A stretch of 64,000 nt of DNA, taken from positions 13,743,213-13,807,212 of the forward strand of contig NC_063264.1 of NCBI RefSeq assembly GCF_019578655.1. The letters are read 5' to 3'. Shown here in pieces: positions 51,701 to 64,000 of this stretch (position 1 is the first letter of the stretch; every line of letters starts with the position of its first letter). The DNA comes from Ricinus communis. Its lineage: Eukaryota; Streptophyta; Magnoliopsida; Malpighiales; Euphorbiaceae. The notes beneath the pieces were generated by a model, which saw nothing but the letters and a program-made list of their open reading frames with translations, was not told the origin of the DNA and ran no database searches. The translations under genes and the position numbers were made by a program.

Positions 51701-53868
51701 ATATGAAAAAAAAACTCGTAAGAGTATTATATTTGTAGTAATAGAAAAGAAAACCCGTAAGTGGGGTATATTTGTACATATGAGAAAAAAACTCCTAAGA
51801 AAGGTATTTTTTTAATATGATAAAACAACCCCGTAAGAGAGATATATTTGCTAATATTAGAAAACAACATCGTAAGAGGGGTATATTTATAAATATGAGA
51901 AAACAACTGAGTAAGAGTGGTATATTTGTCAATATTAGAAATCAACCCCGTAAGAGGCGTATATTTGTCAATATAAAAAAAAAATCCGTAATAGGGGTAT
52001 ATTTGTGAATATGAGAAAACTACCCTATAAGAGGGGTATATTTGTGAATATGAGGAAACAATACCATAATAGGGAAATATTTATGAATATAAGAATTTAG
52101 CCCCATAAGAGTGGTTTTTATGACCATGAGAAAATAACCACATAAAAGTGATATATTTTTTAATATGAAAAACCAATCTCGTAAGAGGGGTATATTTTTT
52201 AACATAAGAAAATAACCTCGTAAGTCGAGTATATTTGTGAGTATGACGAAACAACACTGAAAAATGGGTATATTTTTTAATATGAGAAAACAACCCCACA
52301 ATACGGGTATATGTTTTAATATGAGAAAATAACACCATAAGAGGCGTATATTTGTCAATATCAGAAATTAACCCTGTAAGAGGGGTTTATTAGTGAGTAT
52401 TATAGAATAACCTTGTAAAAAGAGTGTATTTGTCATTGTAAGTAAATAACCCCATAATAGGGGTGTATTTGTGATATGAGAAAACTACCCTCTAAGAGGG
52501 GTATATTTTTTAATATTAGCAAACAACACCATAATAAGGGTATATTTATGAATATGAGAAATCAACATTGCAAGAGGGATAATAGTTATAAATATGAGAA
52601 AACAACCGCGTAAAAAAGGTATATTTTTCATATAAGAAAACAGTCCCGTAAGAGGGGTATATTTGTCAATATCATAAAACAGCCTCGTAAGAAGGGTATA
52701 TTTATAAATATGAGAAAAAACCCCATAAGAGTGGTATATTTGTGAATATAAGAAAATAGCCTTGTAATAGGGGTGTGTTTTTTAATATGAGAAAATAGCA
52801 CCATTTAAATGAGTATATTTGTTAATATCAGAAATTAACCTCGTAAGAAGGGTATATTTATGAGTGTGATAAAACAACTCCATAAAAGGGGTTTATTTGT
52901 CATTATAATAAAACAATCCCATAAGTGAGGTATATTTGTGAATATGAGAAAATAACCGCGTAAAAGGGGTATATTTTATCATATGAGAAACCAACCCCGT
53001 AAGAGGGATATATTTGTTAATATTAGAAAATAATCTCGTAAGTTGGGTATATTTGTGAGTATGATGAAACAACGCCGAAAAAGGGGTATTCTTTTAATAT
53101 GAGAAAACAGCCTCACTATAGAGATATATATTTTAATATGAGAAAAGAACACCATAAGAGGGGTGTATTTGTGAATATGAGAAAACAACACCGTAAGAGT
53201 GGTATATTTGTGAAAATGAGAAAACAACCCCGTAACAGGGGTATATTTCCAAATATGAGAAAACAACAGTGTAAAAGGGGTATATTTCTCATAAGAGAAA
53301 ACAGTCCCGTAAGTGGGGTATATTTATCAATATTAGAAAACAACACCGTAAGAGTGGTATATTTGTGAATATGAGAAAATAACCCCGTAAAAGGGGTATA
53401 TTTATGAATATAAGAAAACAACCACATAAAAGGGGTATATTTTTCATATGAGAAAACAACCTTGTAAAAAAGATATTTTTGTTAATATTAGAAAATAACC
53501 CCATAAGAGGCGTATATTTGTGAATCTGAGAAAACAATCCCGTAAGAGTGGTATGTTTGTGAGTGTCAAAAAATAACCCCATAAATGGGGTATATTTTTT
53601 AATATGACAAAACAATCCCGTAAGAGGGATATATTTCGTCAATATAAGAAAACAACCCCATTAGTCTGGTATATTTGTGAGTATGAGTAAACAACGTCGT
53701 AAAAGGGATATATTTATGAATATGAGAAATCAACCTCGTAAGAAGGGTATATTTGTGAATATGATAGAACAACCCCATAAAAGGGATATATTTGTTAATA
53801 TTAAAAAAGAATTCATAATAGGGGTATATTTGTGAATATGAGAAAACTACCCTATAAGAGCGGTATAT
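39732..53868 (-). repeat. 39-bp satellite, block E, reversed, 14.1 kb
   Basis: About 360 monomers in the same reversed orientation as block D. From about 44000 the TTTGTCAATATTAGAAA monomer type (the reverse of TATTGACAAATATAC) is more common than in the blocks to the left. Longer blocks recur: TAAGAATTTAGCC, a shortened monomer, occurs near 46083, 46551, 47249, 48723, 50731 and 52090. Monomers with AAACTCCTTAACAGGGG recur near 44970, 45500, 48070, 49615, 50160 and 51595. No other insert is seen. Confidence 0.95.
45981..46915 (-). repeat. tandem duplication of a 12-monomer block
   Basis: 45981-46447 and 46448-46915 are nearly identical; corresponding points are 468 bases apart, exactly 12 x 39. 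By eye only a handful of bases differ (for example TTTGTCAG against TTTTTCAG, and one extra G). This is the freshest duplication visible inside the reversed array. Confidence 0.92.
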
Positions 53869-53880
53869 ACAATATACTAC
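53860..53880. other. satellite orientation switch (right)
   Basis: Left of about 53868 monomers read reversed and end GCGGTATAT; from 53869 they read forward as ACAATATACTAC. The forward sequence from 53869 onward matches the sequence from 60936 onward, where it is preceded by an ordinary monomer end (CGTATTAA). The switch therefore cuts a monomer between its GTATTAA and ACAATATAC parts. Confidence 0.88.
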
Positions 53881-56800
53881 TTTTTTGGGGTTGTTTTCTC
53901 ATGTTGAAAGATATATCCCTGTCACGGGTTTGTTTTCTCATATTGACAAACATACTCCTGTTACGGTGTTGTTTTCTGATTTTAACAAAAACACCACTTT
54001 TTCGGGGTTATTTTGTCAATGTTGAAAGATATACCCCACTTACGGGGTTGTTTTCTCGTATTGACAAATATACCTCACTTACGGGGTTGTTTTCTCATAT
54101 TGATAAATATACCCCTCTTACGGTGTTATTTTCTAATAATGACAAATATACCCCTCTTACTCGGTTGTTCTCTCGTATTAAATGATATACCACTTTTTTC
54201 GGATTATTTTCTCATATTGAAAGATATACCCCTCTTACTCGGTTGTTCTCTCATATTAAATGATATCCCACTTTTTTCGGATTGTTTTCTCATATTGACA
54301 AATATACCACTTTTTTAGGATTGTTTTCTCATGCTGAAAAATATTTCCCTTTTACGGGGTTGATTACTGATATTCACAAATATACCACACTTACGGGGTT
54401 GTTTTCTCATATTGACAAATATACCACTCTAACGGGGATGTTTTCTTATATTGATAAATTTACCTCTCTTATGGGGTTGTTTTCTCATACTGAAAGCTAT
54501 ACCGCTTTTTTTAGATTATTTTCTCATGTTTTGAGATTGATAAATATATCACTTTTTTGGGGTTGTTTTCTCTTGTTGAAAGATATACCTCTCTTACGGG
54601 GTTGTTTTCTAATGTTGACAAATATATCCCTCTTACGAGGCTATTTTCTCATATTGACAAATATACTGCTCTTATGGGGTTGTTTTCTCATATTGAAAGA
54701 TATATCCCTCTTACAAGATTGTTTTCTAATATTGACAAATATACCACTCTTACGAGGTTGTTTTCACATGTTGATAAATATACCACTTTTTGGGGTTGTT
54801 TTCTCATGTTGAAAGGTATACCCCTCTTACGGGGTTGTTTCCTAATATTGAAAGATATACCCCTCTTACGGGGTTGTTTTCTAATATTGACAAATATACC
54901 CCTCTTACGGGGTAGTTTTGTCATGTTGACAAATATACCACTTTTTTGGGGTTTTTTTCTCATGTTGAAAGATATACCACTCTAACGAGGTTGTTTTCTA
55001 ATATTTTCAAATACACCCCTCTTACAGGGTTGTTTTCTCATATTGACAAATATATCACTTCTTTAAGATTGTTTTCTCATGTTGAAAGATATACTCCTCT
55101 TACGGGGTTATTTTCTAATATTGACAAATATACCCCTCTTACGGGGTTGATTTCTAATATTGACAAATAAACCCCTCTTAGGGGTTTGTTTTCTAATATT
55201 GACAAATTTACCCCTCTTACTGGTTTGTTTTCTCATATTGATAAATATACCCCTCTTACGGGGTTATTTTCTCATATTGACAAATATACCCTTCTTACGG
55301 GGTTGTTTTCTCACATTGAAAGATATATCCCTCTAACGGGGTTGTTTTCTAATAATCACAAATGTACCACTATTACGGGGTTGTTTTCTCATATTGACAA
55401 ATATACCTCCCTTACGGTGTTGTTATCTCATATTGACAAATTTACCTCTCCTATGAGGTTGTCTTCTCATATTGACAACTATACCACTTTTTTGGGATTG
55501 TTTTCTCATGTTGAAGGATATACCCCTCTTACGGGGTTGTTTTCTCATATTGATAAATATATCACTTTTTTAGGGTCGTTTTCTCATGTTGAAAGATATA
55601 CCCCTCTTACGGGGTTTTTTGTAATATTGACAAATATACCCCTCTTACGGGGTTGTTTTCTCATATTGACAAATATACTCCTCTTATGGGGTTGTTTTCT
55701 CGTATTAAACAATATAACACTTTTTGGGGTTGTTTTCTCATCTTGAAAGATATATCCATGTCACAGGTTTGTTTTCTCATATTGACAAACATACTCCTGT
55801 TACGGTGTTGTTTTCTGATTTTGACAAAAATACCACTTTCTTGGGGTTGTTTTGTCAATGTTGAAAGATATACCCCACTTACGGGGTTGTTTTCTCGTAT
55901 TGAAAAATATACCTCACTTATGGGGTTGTTTTCTCATATTGATAAATATACCACTTTTTTAGGGTTCTTTTCTTATATTAAAAGATATACCACACTTACG
56001 AGATTGTTTTCTAATATTGACAAATATACCTCTTTTACGGGGTTCTTTTCTCATATTGACAAATATATCACTTTTTTGGGGTCGTTTTCTCATGTTGAAA
56101 GATATACCCCTCTTACGGGGTTGTTTTGTAATATTGACAAATATACCCCTCTTACGGGGTTGTTTTCTCGTATTAAACAATATACCACTTTTTTGGGGTT
56201 GTTTCCTCATGTTGAACGATATATCCCTCTTACGGGTTTGTTTTCTCATATTGACAAACATACTCCTGTTACGGTGTTGTTTTCTGATTTTGACAAAAAT
56301 ACCACTTTCTTGGGGTTGTTTTATCAATGTTGAAAGATATACCCCACTTACGGGGTTGTTTTCTTGTTTTAAAAAATATTCCTCACTTACGGGGTTGTTT
56401 TCTCATATTAATAAATATACCACTTTTTATGGGTTGTTTTCTTATATTGAAAGATATACCACACTTACGGGATTGTTTACTAATATTGACAAATATACCT
56501 CTTTTACGGGGTTTTTCTCTCATATTGACAAATATACCACTTTTTTGGGGTATTTTCTCATGTTGAAAGATATAGTCCACTTACGGGGTTGTTTTCTAAT
56601 ATTGACAAATATATCCCTCTTACAGGGTTGTTTTCTCATATTGAGAAATATACCCATCTTACGGGGTTATTTTCTAATATTGATAAATATACCCCTCTTA
56701 CGAGGTTGTTTTGTAATATTGACAAATATACCCATCTTACGGGGTTTGTTTCTCGTATTAAAAAATATACCAGTTTTTTGGGTTTTCTTCTCATGTTGAA

Positions 56801-59800
56801 AGATATACTTGTTTTCTGATATTGAGAAATATACCCCTCTTACGGGGTTGTTTTCTAATATTGAAAAATATACCCCTCTTACGGGCTTGTTTTCTCATAT
56901 TAACAAATATACCACATTTGTAGGATTGTTTTCTCATGTTGAAAAATATACCCCTCTTACAGGGTTATTTTTTGATATTGACAAATATACCCCTTTTACG
57001 GGATTGTTTTCTAATATTGACAAATATAAGCCTCTTACGGGGTTGTTTTCTTATATTGATAAATATACCCCTCTTACGGTTTGTTTTCTCATACTAAGAA
57101 TATAAATATATACCACTTTTTGGGGTTGTTTTGCTCATATTGATAATATACCGCTCTTAGGGGTTGTTTTCTCATGTTGAAAGATATACCCCTCTTACGG
57201 GGTTGTTTTCTCATATTGACAAATATACCCCTCTAATGGGGTTATTTTGTCATATTGACAAATATACCCCTCTCACGGGGTTATTTTCTCAATATGATAA
57301 ATATACCCCTCTTACGAGGTTGTTTTCTAAAATTGACAAATGTACCCCTCTTACAGGGTAGTTTTCTCATGTTGACAAATATACCACTTTTTTGGGGTGT
57401 TTTCTCATGTTGAAAGATATACCACTCTAATAGGGTTGTTTTCTAATATTGACAAATACACCCCTCTTACAGGGTTGTTTTATCATATTCACAAATATAC
57501 CACTTTTTTAGGATTGCTATCTCATGTTGAAAGATATACTCCTCTTACGGGGTTATTTTCTAATATTGACAAATACACCCCTCTTACGGGGTTGATTTCT
57601 AATATTGACAAATGTACCCCTCTTACGCGGTTATTTTCTCATATTGACAAATATAACCGTCTTACGGGGTTAGTTTCTAATATTTACAAATTTACCCCTC
57701 TTACGGGGTTTTCTCCTCGTATTACAAAATATACCACTTCTTTGGGGTTGTTTTCTCATGTTGAAAGAGATACCCCTCTTACGGGTTTGTTTTCTCATAT
57801 TGACAAACTTACTCCTGTTACGGTGTTATTTCTCATTTTGATAAAAATACCAATTTTTTTGGGTTTGTTTTGTCATGTTGGAAGATATACCCCTCTTACG
57901 GGGTTGTTTTCTAATATGGAAAAATATACACCTCTTACGGGGTTGTTTTCTCGTATTAAAAAATATACCACTTATTTGGGGTTGTTTTCTCATGTTAAAA
58001 GATGTAGCTCTCTTACGGGGTTGTTTTCTCACATTGAAAATTTACCTCTCTTACGGGGTTGTTTTCTCATATTGACTGCTACACCACCTTTTTAGAATTG
58101 TTTTCTGATGTTGAAAGATATATCCCTCTAACAGGGTTGTTTTCTCATATTGACAAATATATCACTTTTTTAGAGTTGTTTTCTGATGTTGAAATATATA
58201 CCTCTCTTACGGGGTTATTTTTTAATATTGATAAATAAACCCCTCTTACGGGATTATTTTCTAGTAATGACAAATTTACGCCTCTTACTAGGTTGTTTTC
58301 TCGTATTAAAAGATATACCACTTATTTGGATTGTTTTCTCATGTTGAAAGATATACCCCTCTTACGGGATTATTTTCTCATATTGATAAATATACTACTT
58401 TTTTAGGATTGTTTTCTCATGTTGAAAGATCTGCCCCTCTTACCGGGTTGTTTTCTAATATTCACAAATATACCACTCTTACGGGGTTGTTTTCTCATAT
58501 TTACAAATATACCTCCCTTACGGGGTTGTTTTCTCATATTGAAAAATTTACCTCTCTTACGGGCTATACCACTTTTTTGGGATTGTTTTATCATGTTGAA
58601 AGATATACCCCTCTTACGGGGTTGTTTTCTCATATTGACAAACATATCACTTTTTTGGAGGTGTTTTCTCATGTTGAAAGATATACCCCTCTTACGGGGT
58701 TGTTTTATAATATTGAAAAATATACCCCTCTTACGGGCTTGTTTTCCCATATTGACAAATATACTCCATTTACGGGGATGTTTTCTCGTGTTAAACAATA
58801 TACCACTTTTTTGGGGTTGTTTTCTCATCCTGAAAGATATACCCATCTTACGGGTTTGGTTTCTCATATTGACAAACATACTCCTGTTACGGTGTTATTT
58901 CTCTTGACAAAAATACCACTTTTTTCGGGTTGTTTTGTTAATATTGAAAGATATACACCTCTTACGTGGTTGTTTTCTCGTATTGATAAATATACCCGAC
59001 TTACGAGGTTGTTTTCTCATATTGACAAATATACCACTTTTTTGGGGTTGTTTTCTTATATTGAAAGATATACCACTCTTACGGGGTTGTTTTCTAATTT
59101 TGACAAATATACTTCTTTTACGAGGTTCTTTTCTCATATTGACTAATATACTACTTCTTTGGGGTATTTTCTTATGTTGAAAGAAATAGCCCTCTTACGG
59201 GGTTATTTTCTAATATTGACAAATATATCCCTCTTACGGGGTTAATTTCTAATATTGACAAATAAACCCCTCTTATGTGGTTGTATTCTAATATTGACAA
59301 ATTTACCCCTCTTACTAGTTTGTTTTCTCATATTGACAAATATACCCCTCTTACGGGGTTATTTTCTCATATTGACAAATATACCCTTCTTTTGGGGTTG
59401 TTTTCTCACGTTGAAAGATATATCCCTCTTACGGGGTTGTTTTCTAATATTCACAAATATACCACTCTTACGGGGTTGTTTTCTCATATTGACAAATATA
59501 CCCTTCTTTTGGGGTTGTTTTCTCACGTTGAAAGATATATCCCTCTTACGGGGTTGTTTTCTAATATTCACAAATATACCACTCTTACGGGGTTGTTTTC
59601 TCATATTGACAAATATACCTGCCTTACGAGGTTGTTATCTCATATTGATAAATTTACCTTTCTTACGGGGTTGTTTTCTCATATTGACAACTATACCATT
59701 TTTTGGGATTGTTTTCTCATGTTGAAAGATATACCCCTCTTACGGGGTTGTTTTCTCATATTGACAAATATATCACTTTTTTAGGGTTGTTTTCTCATGT

Positions 59801-60935
59801 TGAAAGATATACCCCTCTTACGGGGTTGTTTTGTAATATTGACAAATATACCCCTCTTACGGGGTTGTTTTCTCATATTGACAAATATACTTCTCTTACG
59901 GGGTTGTTTTCTCGTATTAAACAATATACCACTTTTTTGGGGTTGTTTTCTCATGATGAAAGTTATATCCCTGTTACGGGTTTGTTTTCTCATATTGACA
60001 AACATACTCCTGCTATTGTGTTGGTTTTTGATTTTGACAAAAATATCACTTTTTCGGGGATGTTTTCGTATATTGATAAATTTACCTCTCTTACGGGGTT
60101 GTTCTCTCATATTGATAAATATACCACTTTTTTAGGATTGTTTTCTCATGTTGAAAGATATTCCCCTTTTACGGGGTTGATTACTGATATTCACAAATAT
60201 ACCACTCTTACGGGGTTGTTTTCTCATATTGACAAATATACCACTCTTACGGGGATGTTTTCTTATATTGATAAATTTACCTCTCTTACGGGGTTGTTTT
60301 CTCATATTGACAGTTATACCACTTTTTTGAGATTGTTTTCTCATGTGTAAAGATATACCCTGCTTACGAGGTTGTTTTCTCATATTGACAAATATACTCC
60401 TCTTACGGGGTTGTTTTCTCGTATTAACCAATATACCACTTTTTTGGGATTGTTTTCTCATGTTGAAAGATATATCCCTGTCACGGGTTTGTTTTCTCAT
60501 ATTGACAAACATACCCCTGTTACGGTGTTGTTTTCTGATTTGGACAAAAATACCACTTTATTGGGGTTGTTTTGTCAATGTTGAAAGATATACCCCACTT
60601 ACGGGGTTGTTTTCTCGTATTGAAAAATATACCTCATTTACGGGGTTGTTTTCTCATATTGAAAAACATACCACTTTTTTAGGGTTGTTTTCTTATATTG
60701 AAAGATATACCACACTTACGAGATTGTTTTCTAATATTGACAAATATACCTCTTTTACGAGGTTCTTTTCTCATATTGACAAATATAACACTTTTTTGGG
60801 GTCGTTTTCTCATGTTGAAAGATATACCCCTCTTACGGGGTTGTTTTGTAATATTGACAAATATACCCCTCTTACGGGGTTGTTTTCTCATATTGACAAA
60901 TATACTCCTCTTACGGGGTTGTTTTCTCGTATTAA
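53869..60935 (+). repeat. higher-order repeat copy 1, about 7.07 kb
   Basis: The stretch from 53869 to about 56800 recurs from 60936 on. The offset is 7067 at 54013, 7106 at 54282 and 54557, 7145 from 54946 to 55959, and 7184 from 56327 to 56589. Each step is one monomer of 39 bases. A smaller block (around 54282-54530) also recurs near 60110-60340 inside copy 1. Confidence 0.9.
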
Positions 60936-63900
60936 ACAATATACTACTTTTTCGGGGTTGTTTTCTCATGTTGAAAGATATATCCCTGTCACGGGTTTGT
61001 TTTCTCATATTGACAAACATACTCCTGTTACGGTGTTGTTTTCTGATTTTAACAAAAATACCACTTTTTCGGGGTTATTTTGTCAATGTTGAAAGATATA
61101 CCCCACTTACGGGGTTGTTTTCTCGTATTGACAAATATACCTCACTTACGGGGTTGTTTTCTCATATTGATAAATATACCCCTCTTACAGTGTTATTTTC
61201 TAATAATGACAAATATACCCCTCTTACTCGGTTGTTCTCTCGTATTAAATGATATACCACTTTTTTCGGATTGTTTTCTCATATTGAAAGATATACCCCT
61301 CTTACTCGGTTGTTCTCTCATATTAAATGATATACCACTTTTTTCGGATTGTTTTCTTATATTGAAAGATATACCCCTCTTATGGGGTTGTTTTCTCATA
61401 TTGACAAATATACCACTTTTTTAGGATTGTTTTCTCATGTTGAAAGATATTTCCCTTTTACGGGGTTGATTACTGATATTCACAAATATACCACACTTAC
61501 GGGGTTGTTTTCTCATATTGACAAATATACCACTCTAACGGGGATGTTTTCTTATATTGATAAATTTACCTCTCTTATGGGGTTGTTTTCTCATAGTGAA
61601 AGCTATACCGCTTTTTTTAGATTATTTTCTCATGGTTTGAGATTGATAAATATATCACTTTTTTGGGGTTGTTTTCTCTTGTTGAAAGATATACCTCTCT
61701 TACGGGGTTGTTTTCTAATATTGACAAATATATCTCTCTTACGGGGCTATTTTCTCATATTGACAAATATGCTGCTCTTATGGGGTCGTTTTCTCATATT
61801 GAAAGATATATCCCTCTTACAAGATTGTTTTCTAATATTGACAAATATACCACACTTACGAGGTTGTTTTCACATTTTGATAAATATACCACTTTTTGGG
61901 GTTGTTTTCTCATGTTGAAAGGTATACCCCTCTTACGGGGTTCTTTCCTAATATTTAAAGATATACCCCTCTTACGGGGTTATTTTCTAATATTGACAAA
62001 TATACCCCTCTTACGGGGTTGTTTTCTAATATTTACAAATATACCCCTCTTACGGGGTAGTTTTGTCATGTTGACAAATATCCCACTTTTTTGGGGTTTT
62101 TTTCTCATGTTGAAAGATATACCACTCTAACGAAGTTGTTTTCTAATATTTTCAAATACACCCCTCTAACAGGGTTGTTTTCTCATATTGACAAATATAT
62201 CACTTCTTTAAGATTGTTTTCTCATGTTGAAAGATATACTCCTCTTACGGGGTTATTTTCTAATATTGACAAATATACCCCTCTTACGGGGTTGATTTCT
62301 AATATTGACAAATAAAACCCTCTTACGGGTTTGTTTTCTAATATTGACAAATTTACCCCTCTTACTGGTTTGTTTTCTCATATTGATAAATATACCCCTC
62401 TTACGGGGTTATTTTCTCATATTGACAAATATACCCTTCTTACGGGGTTGTTTTCTCATGTTGAAAGATATATCCCTCTAACGGGGTTGTTTTCTAATAT
62501 TCACAAATGTACCACTATTACGGGGTTGTTTTCTCATATTGACAAATATACCTCCCTTACGGTGTTGTTATCTCATATTGACAAATTTACCTCTCCTACG
62601 AGGTTGTCTTCTCATATTGACAACTAAACCACTTTTTTGGGATTGTTTTCTCATGTTGAAGGATACACCCCTCTTACGGGGTTGTTTTCTCATATTGACA
62701 AATATATCACTTTTTTGGGGCCGTTTTCTCATGTTGAAAGATATACCCCTCTTACGGGGTTTTTTGTAATATTGACAAATATACCCCTCTTACGGGGTTG
62801 TTCTCTCATATTGACAAATATACTCCTCTTATGGGGTTGTTTTCTCGTATTAAACAATAAACCACTTTTTGGGGTTGTTTTCTCATCTTGAAAGATATAT
62901 CCATGTCATAGGTTTGTTTTCTCATATTGACAAACATACTCCTGTTACGGTGTTTTTTTCTGATTTTGACAAAAATAACACTTTCTTGGGGTTGTTTTGT
63001 CAATGTTGAAAGATATACCCCACTTACGGGGTTGTTTTCTCGTATTGAAAAATATACCTCACTTATGGGGTTGTTTTCTCATATTGATAAATATACCACT
63101 TTTTTAGGGTTCTTTTCTTATATTGAAAGATATACCACACTTACGAGATTGTTTTCTAATATTGACAAATATACCTCTTTTACGGGGTTCTTTTCTCATA
63201 TTGACAAATATATCACTTTTTTGGGGTCGTTTTCTCATGTTGAAAGATATACCCCTCTTACGGGGTTGTTTTGTAATATTGACAAATATACCCCTCTTAC
63301 GGGGTTGTTTTCTCATATTGACAAATATACTCCTCTTACGGGGCTGTTTTCTAGTATTAAACAATATACCACTTTTTTGGGGTTGTTTCCTCATGTTGAA
63401 CGATATATCCCTCTTACGGGTTTGTTTTCTCATATTGACAAACATACTCCTGTTACGGTGTTGTTTTCTGATTTTGACAAAAATACCACTTTCTTGGGGT
63501 TGTTTTATCAATGTTGAAAGATATACCCCACTTACGGGGTTGTTTTCTTGTATTAAAAAATATTCCTCACTTACGGGGTTGTTTTCTCATATTGATAAAT
63601 ATACCACTTTTTAGGGGTTGTTTTCTTATATTGAAAGATATACCACACTTACGGGATTGTTTACTAATATTGACAAATATACCTCTTTTACGGGGTTTTT
63701 CTCTCATATTGACAAATATACCACTTTTTTGGGGTATTTTCTCATGTTGAAACATATAGTCCACTTACGGGGTTGTTTTCTAATATTGACAAATATATCC
63801 CTCTTACAGGGTTGTTTTCTCATATTGAGAAATATACCCATCTTACGGGGTTATTTTCTAATATTGATAAATATACCGCTCTTACGAGGTTGTTTTGTAA

Positions 63901-64000
63901 TAATGACAAATATACCCCTCTTACGGGGTTTGTTTCTCGTATTAAAAAATATACCACTTTTTTGGGTTTTCTTCTTATGTTGAAAGATATACTTGTTTTC
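60936..64000 (+). repeat. higher-order repeat copy 2, cut by window end
   Basis: It matches copy 1 from its first base with very few differences, apart from the three one-monomer gains described for copy 1. It is cut by the end of the window, so its full length and further copies are unknown. Confidence 0.9.

Larger units (their letters stand above)
53869..64000 (+). repeat. 39-bp satellite, block F, forward, distinct subfamily
   Basis: Monomers of the same 39-bp family, but dominated by TATTGACAAATATAC, TGTTGAAAGATATAC and TATTAAACAATATAC types with ACCACTTTTTTGGGG variants. These are rare in blocks A-C. About 260 monomers run to the window edge. Confidence 0.95.

Noticed and set aside
56017..56799. 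260-codon open reading frame of FLILTNIPLLRGC-type repeats, like a membrane repeat protein
   Set aside because: The hydrophobic look follows from the AT-rich monomer in this frame. The copy at 63123 onward ends at different places, as expected for non-coding DNA.
58331..59146. 271-codon open reading frame with 13-residue repeats
   Set aside because: It is satellite read in one of its four stop-poor frames; other frames on both strands of the same DNA are also open. There is no start context, domain or end conservation.
2583..64000. Telomeric or rDNA repeats
   Set aside because: No runs of the plant telomere word and no rRNA-like sequence were seen.

Overview
This window is nuclear DNA from a plant, almost certainly a eudicot with a repeat-rich genome. 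It holds a very large 39-bp satellite, Ty3/Gypsy Athila-type and Ty1/Copia Sirevirus-type retrotransposon remains, and tRNA-Asp and tRNA-iMet primer-binding sites. I see no intact host gene, rRNA, tRNA or CRISPR array. The species cannot be fixed from this sequence.

Layout. 1-2371: promoter-like region (CACGG/CCGTG-rich DNA, TATA box, possible 5' intron) and a broken Athila ORF1-like gene. 2384-2579: an 18-bp minisatellite. 2583-10394: 39-bp satellite, forward. 10395-16579: a non-autonomous Athila-like LTR element with perfect CATAA target duplications. 16580-23848: satellite, forward. 23849-25749: a solo LTR with TACCC target duplications. 25750 to about 26458: satellite, forward. 26462-28016: satellite, reversed. 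28017-39731: an old, broken Sirevirus-like Copia element on the minus strand, with a second, internally deleted Athila-like element (34645-37147) nested in it. 39732-53868: satellite, reversed. 53869-64000: satellite, forward again, of a different subfamily and built from about 7.1-kb higher-order copies.

The satellite covers about 41.6 kb (roughly 1,070 monomers). Its period is exactly 13 codons, and the consensus lacks stops in all three forward frames and one reverse frame. It therefore fills the region with open reading frames that look like 13-residue repeat proteins; I judge these non-coding. Each monomer carries a short dyad (ACCCC, six bases, GGGGT). Higher-order offsets grow in exact 39-bp steps, which points to unequal exchange in register.

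History, inferred from nesting and LTR divergence: satellite first, then the Sirevirus, then the small element inside it. The 10395-16579 element (similar LTRs, intact target duplication) looks younger than the Sirevirus. The large reversed block (26462-53868) contains the Sirevirus. The most unusual content is the satellite itself and its two orientation switches.
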